From the NCBI RefSeq assembly GCF_027744825.2, contig NC_071334.1:55120937-55184936 (forward strand): a DNA stretch of 64,000 nucleotides. The letters are read 5' to 3'. This document shows, in pieces, positions 60,506 through 64,000 of this stretch; the first letter of the stretch is position 1, and every line of letters begins with the position of its first letter. The notes beneath the pieces were generated by a model. That model was given only the letters and a program-made list of their open reading frames with translations, was not told where the DNA came from and made no database searches. Origin of the DNA: Synchiropus splendidus. Taxonomy: Eukaryota > Chordata > Actinopteri > Syngnathiformes > Callionymidae. The position numbers and the translations under genes were made by a program.

Positions 60506-63489
60506 CTATTGAATCAAGAAATATGGGAAGAAGAGAAATGACATTTCACATCCCACCAATGGTGAAAAGAATCTGCAAAACCAGCACTACGCTGCATGAC
60601 AATCCACGAGGAGAAAATATGATGGCAACATTGTATATCATACCACAGTCTTTTGACTTCATAGCTTGTATTGAAGCAGTACGCTCAATGTAAAGTAACA
60701 GAACATTAGTTCATTATTTTGGTTCGACCTAGACGCAACAGTGATACAACACCATGGGCCACAAGGTTTTTCTCACAAGCTGAAAAAGATGACTTGAACT
60801 TGATACACAGCGATATCACTGTAGATAGGAGATGTTTTGGTGTCTGATCTACAGCAGGGTCATTTACAAATCCATCACTGAGTTGACCTGCCGACTGCAT
60901 GACTCAAACCAATGAATGGATAACTAGCACTTGCCACATTTAAGGTGCGAGTTGAACTGAGAGATCATTGTGAGTCCAATTGCAGAGGAAAGGCAGTGCT
61001 GAGGTGTGTACCTTCTGTAAGGGGCCCAGTGCAGGGATCGCACTTCAGCAAAGTCATTACAACCAGTCTCACTGCAGCCATATTTGGAGTCCACACACAG
61101 CTAACTCGCATTATCCCAAGTGACGTACACTAACATTCATCAAGCACTTTTCGAAGCCAGCGAGCTGCAGACAGTCCCTCGATTTCCTTTTGTGCATTTC
61201 CAAGCTGGCAACCGTCGAAGCCATTTGCTAACCTCATTTCTGGGCACCATGCAAGATTCCAGTGTTTAATCAAGTGCGGACGGACGAAGGTTTCCAAGCC
61301 ACATTATCTCAACACATTTATTATTGTACTGTAGGAATGTTTGTGTGTGGCAAACGTGGAGGTGTAGTACAAGAAAAAAAAAAAAAAAAAGAATTTAAAG
61401 ATGAGGGAAAATGCAGCGAGGGAATTGGCTGGTGACAAAATGATTTTACTTGCTGATCACCTTCCATAATTCCAATGTCTTGTTGCTGCAGCTACTGAAC
61501 CCTCCAGTTAGGAAAAACAACATCCTACGAGGGGCTTCTAGTTAGAAGCCTTCAGACATGTAGAATCATGTTCTTAAAATGGCAGGGAAGTGCTATTCAT
61601 GTATGTGTTACCTAGGCCTTTTGGCTCAGCGCTTTCTTCACCGCGGTACTGAATCCTTGTGACTGCATACGCTGCAATTTCCACTGAGAGCGTAACTGCG
61701 ACTGCAGCGTAGCTTTTAAAAAAGAATGAATGGTTTACAATCTGTCAATTTCCACCAGGAGTGGAGCATAGAGCTACGCTACTTCGCCGCTAGTGCACAA
61801 CTTTGGCAACAATTCTATTCTTGCGGAGCTACAGGCAGCACTGCTTCAAGTTGGAGAGGATCGTTCAAGACAGGAGGGAATCCAACGTGACTGTAGACGG
61901 ACATCTGCTCAGCTGATACTCCATCTTTCCCCCTCACTTTATAGACTCTGAGGTACCTTGAGAACTTAGTAAACAGAGGATTGTAGTTATTTTAAGAATA
62001 TGAAACACTAATAAAATATCTATATATGTGACGGAAAACCCAGAGTCGAACGATTTTCAAAAGCTCATAATATTTAGGTCAGACTTCACATGAATTTATT
62101 ATTGCCTTTGAAGCAAGTTAAAGTTCAAGCTGATAATTTGGTAAAATACAACTCCATTTTAACGGCCGATATCTGCCCACTGTCTACTTGTAATCCCTTG
62201 TATCTGGAAAAGTCCAGCGGGCCAGATAGATAAACAGAGCGGGATATGTCTGGGCATGCACGCGTTACGCTCTCTAAGAAGTGCCTCTTTTCTTGATCTC
62301 ACTGTCGCACACACTTACACACTTCTCCACGCAGAACGCTATGTAAATCCCCTCCCTCACCCCGTGCCCTGACACGGACATAAACAGAGAGAAACTTCCC
62401 TGACACACTTTATGACGATGCTCTACAACTGCGGAATAAGCGACACAGAAAGTGGAAGCCCTGTCTCGATGACCTGTATTCCTTCCATTTGAAACACGAT
62501 AGATTGGCAAGACATGCGAGAAGCATCCAGTCACATTGATTTGCACAACAGCTCGACACAATCGGATGAAACATACTGATCACAATACACACTGTTTTGA
62601 GGGCCATGCAGTTTAAAGGACATTGTCAGAAAAAAGATGGACCCAGTCCCTCAGACAAGGTTGCTGAATGCTGCCAGAGAAAGGGTTTATATGTTCCACA
62701 AATATAAGTTCAACTGAAGACAAGCACCTTTCATTAACTGACAGAAAATCTTCTCAGTATCGTAAAATGATTCTCATTTTTTTTGTCCTTTCCTCAAAAC
62801 AGAAGTAATTTCGGATTGGTATCTAACAATTTATAATATATAACCATCATTATGTAGGAGTATTAAATGAGTTTTTAAAGTGATTTTTACTCCAGGCGGT
62901 TAAGAAAAGGACACATTCATGGAGATGGTGAATTCAATTAACCTATGCACCATTGCAATTATACATTAGAGGGGCAAAAAGATTTTTACTCCAGTTAACA
63001 ATGAGTCTGGTGTCTTTGAGTTAAATGAATGACATGGCTGCTTGACCTTAAGTTATATAGTGTTCTGTTAGTGATGTGTCCAAAGTCCAAAAAAGTAGCT
63101 AGATATTATGGGTTTCCAGTGATTCCTATTGAAAGCAAACACGGTCATATAATTGTCACCGAAACAAGCTTGTATTTCTTCTTCTGTCTGTTTGCATGTC
63201 CAGTCAGAGATTGCACACCTGCCTTTCTGATGTTCATGTTAACCATGTGCATGAATCGGTTGTCTTGTTCTTCCTCTACCTAAGCTCCATTTGCAACAGT
63301 CGATTGCGAGAGGGCTCTCAGTACCTGTAAAATCAATAGAGTGGACCATCTAAAATCACTTGTATTTGAATGAGCTTCAGTATTTGTCGAGCAGACGTCC
63401 AGCTCTTACATATATGAGTCATCTCAAGTCATCCGATGACTGGAGTCAAACTACAAATGAGTTTATCGGTGGGCCAGCCAGTGTTGAGG

Positions 63490-63735
63490 AGCAAGGTCTC
63501 CACACTCGTGGAGAGGAAATGTCTAATCCAGGCGGGTCTGAGACAGATAGCGGATAAACTATGTCAGGCATGCAGGTAGCAGGTACAAGCAGAGGAAGGC
63601 AGCAAATCATGGATGTGGCAAAAGGGACGTGAAGATGAAGGGTGTGACATGAGAGGATGATCAAGAAGTGGTGGACTTGCTGAGGCAGCACCTGATGGGA
63701 AATGCCAACAGACAAAGAAGATAAACGGAATCAAA
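63490..63735 (+). mobile_element. probable RTE-like LINE 3' end, decayed
   Basis: GTGGTGGACTTGCTGAGGCA, CACCTGATGGGAAATGCCAA and ACAGACAAAGAAGATAAA parallel the fragment at 47880-48050 and the expected LINE 3' terminus. The upstream part is not clearly translatable. Confidence 0.4.
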
Positions 63736-63839
63736 TATCACTCGGATAATTTCAGGCTGAGACATGGGAAATGATTCTTTGTATGACGTAGAAAGCAAAA
63801 TGGAGGTGCCCTACTGATGCCAGGGAACAAATTGAAATA

Positions 63840-64000
63840 CAGTGGCACCTCGGCTTTCGAACGTCATGGAATTCGAACAAATCGGAGTTCGAACTAAAAT
63901 TTTGACATTTTTGTTGCTTCGGATTTCAAATGAAAATCCAGAACTCGAACGCCCCCCAAAAAAGCCAGAAAAAAACATAACATGCGCGGACCGATCATCT
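63840..64000. mobile_element. Tigger/pogo-like element, left end, cut by the window
   Basis: It begins CAGTGGCACCTCGGCTTTCG preceded by TA (63838-63839), matching the left end of the element at 40445. After AATCGGAGTTCGAAC it has about 90 bp absent from the 40445 copy, then rejoins it at AAAAACATAACATGCGC. It is therefore a longer version of the family that runs out of the window. Confidence 0.85.

Larger units (their letters stand above)
60506..64000 (-). other. right-edge intron of pappa
   Basis: Lying 5' of the largest exon, this should be the upstream intron (acceptor CAATAG at its low end). I looked for the preceding exon (a TLEWFPP-like and CSPSGHW-like segment of PAPP-A) and found no convincing match. 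It contains an A run (61373-61390), a possible RTE-like 3' end (63490-63735) and the start of a TA-flanked element (63840). Confidence 0.7.

Noticed and set aside
60990..61132. Possible upstream pappa exon on the minus strand ending CDPCTGPLTE at donor GTACAC
   Set aside because: The phase would fit the next exon (G plus GT), and C-x-P...E-G resembles the expected end, but the upstream residues do not match PAPP-A, a stop lies about 40 codons back, and the alternative frame (HWAPYR) has the wrong phase.
61690..61780. Small inverted words GCAGCGTAGCT and AGCTACGCTA
   Set aside because: The arms are only about 10 bp and no larger structure surrounds them.
1..64000. CRISPR array, operon, phage, toxin or defence system
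   Set aside because: No regularly spaced repeats, bacterial gene layout or viral proteins are present. The DNA reads as vertebrate introns and exons.

Overview
This window is vertebrate nuclear DNA, almost certainly from a ray-finned (teleost) fish. The evidence is a protein-coding gene split into short exons with GT-AG introns, two introns of only 74-75 bp beside introns of 8-16 kb, and introns full of small DNA-transposon remnants and decayed non-LTR retrotransposon 3' ends of kinds common in fish. No bacterial-style gene organisation, rRNA, tRNA or CRISPR array was seen.

One gene explains essentially all the coding signal. It is a pappalysin-1 (PAPP-A, symbol pappa; many fish call it pappaa) orthologue on the minus strand, so the gene runs from high to low coordinates. 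I recognise 15 consecutive coding exons between 60505 and 4278. They total 2576 bp and encode about 859 residues, roughly the C-terminal half of the protein, and every splice phase closes. The order is: the region after the protease domain (60004-60505), an FN3-like/CGDG exon (51541-51669), a short EECDD...NGDGCS cysteine-rich module (51375-51466), the linker that continues in exons at 46443, 30300, 28918 and 28005, then five CCP/sushi modules spread over exons at 23734, 12945, 10888, 10608, 9113, 8717 and 4932, and the third Lin12/Notch repeat (4278-4376). The catalytic HExxH domain and Lin12/Notch repeats 1-2 must lie beyond the right edge. The short terminal coding exon was not found in the left 4.3 kb and probably lies beyond the left edge.

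The family is a secreted metzincin metalloproteinase that cleaves IGF-binding proteins 4 and 5 and so releases IGF. The part seen here carries cell-surface binding (CCP modules) and substrate specificity (third Lin12/Notch repeat).

The rest is intron. It holds well-delimited MITEs: one hAT-like with a perfect 8-bp target duplication (12427-12774), one PIF/Harbinger-like with a TTA duplication (26743-27232), a three-member family flanked by TA (20021, 40445 and 63840), and another TA-flanked element (7181-7458). It also holds a fold-back repeat near 48.3-48.6 kb, about eight decayed 3' ends of one RTE-like LINE family on both strands, two other LINE 3' ends, simple repeats and a dispersed GGCTGCCTT-type repeat. 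Nothing suggests an undescribed enzymatic or defence system. The best leads are a paired cysteine loss in CCP module 2, a CA microsatellite that begins inside a 5' splice site, and the graded size series of the TA-flanked elements.
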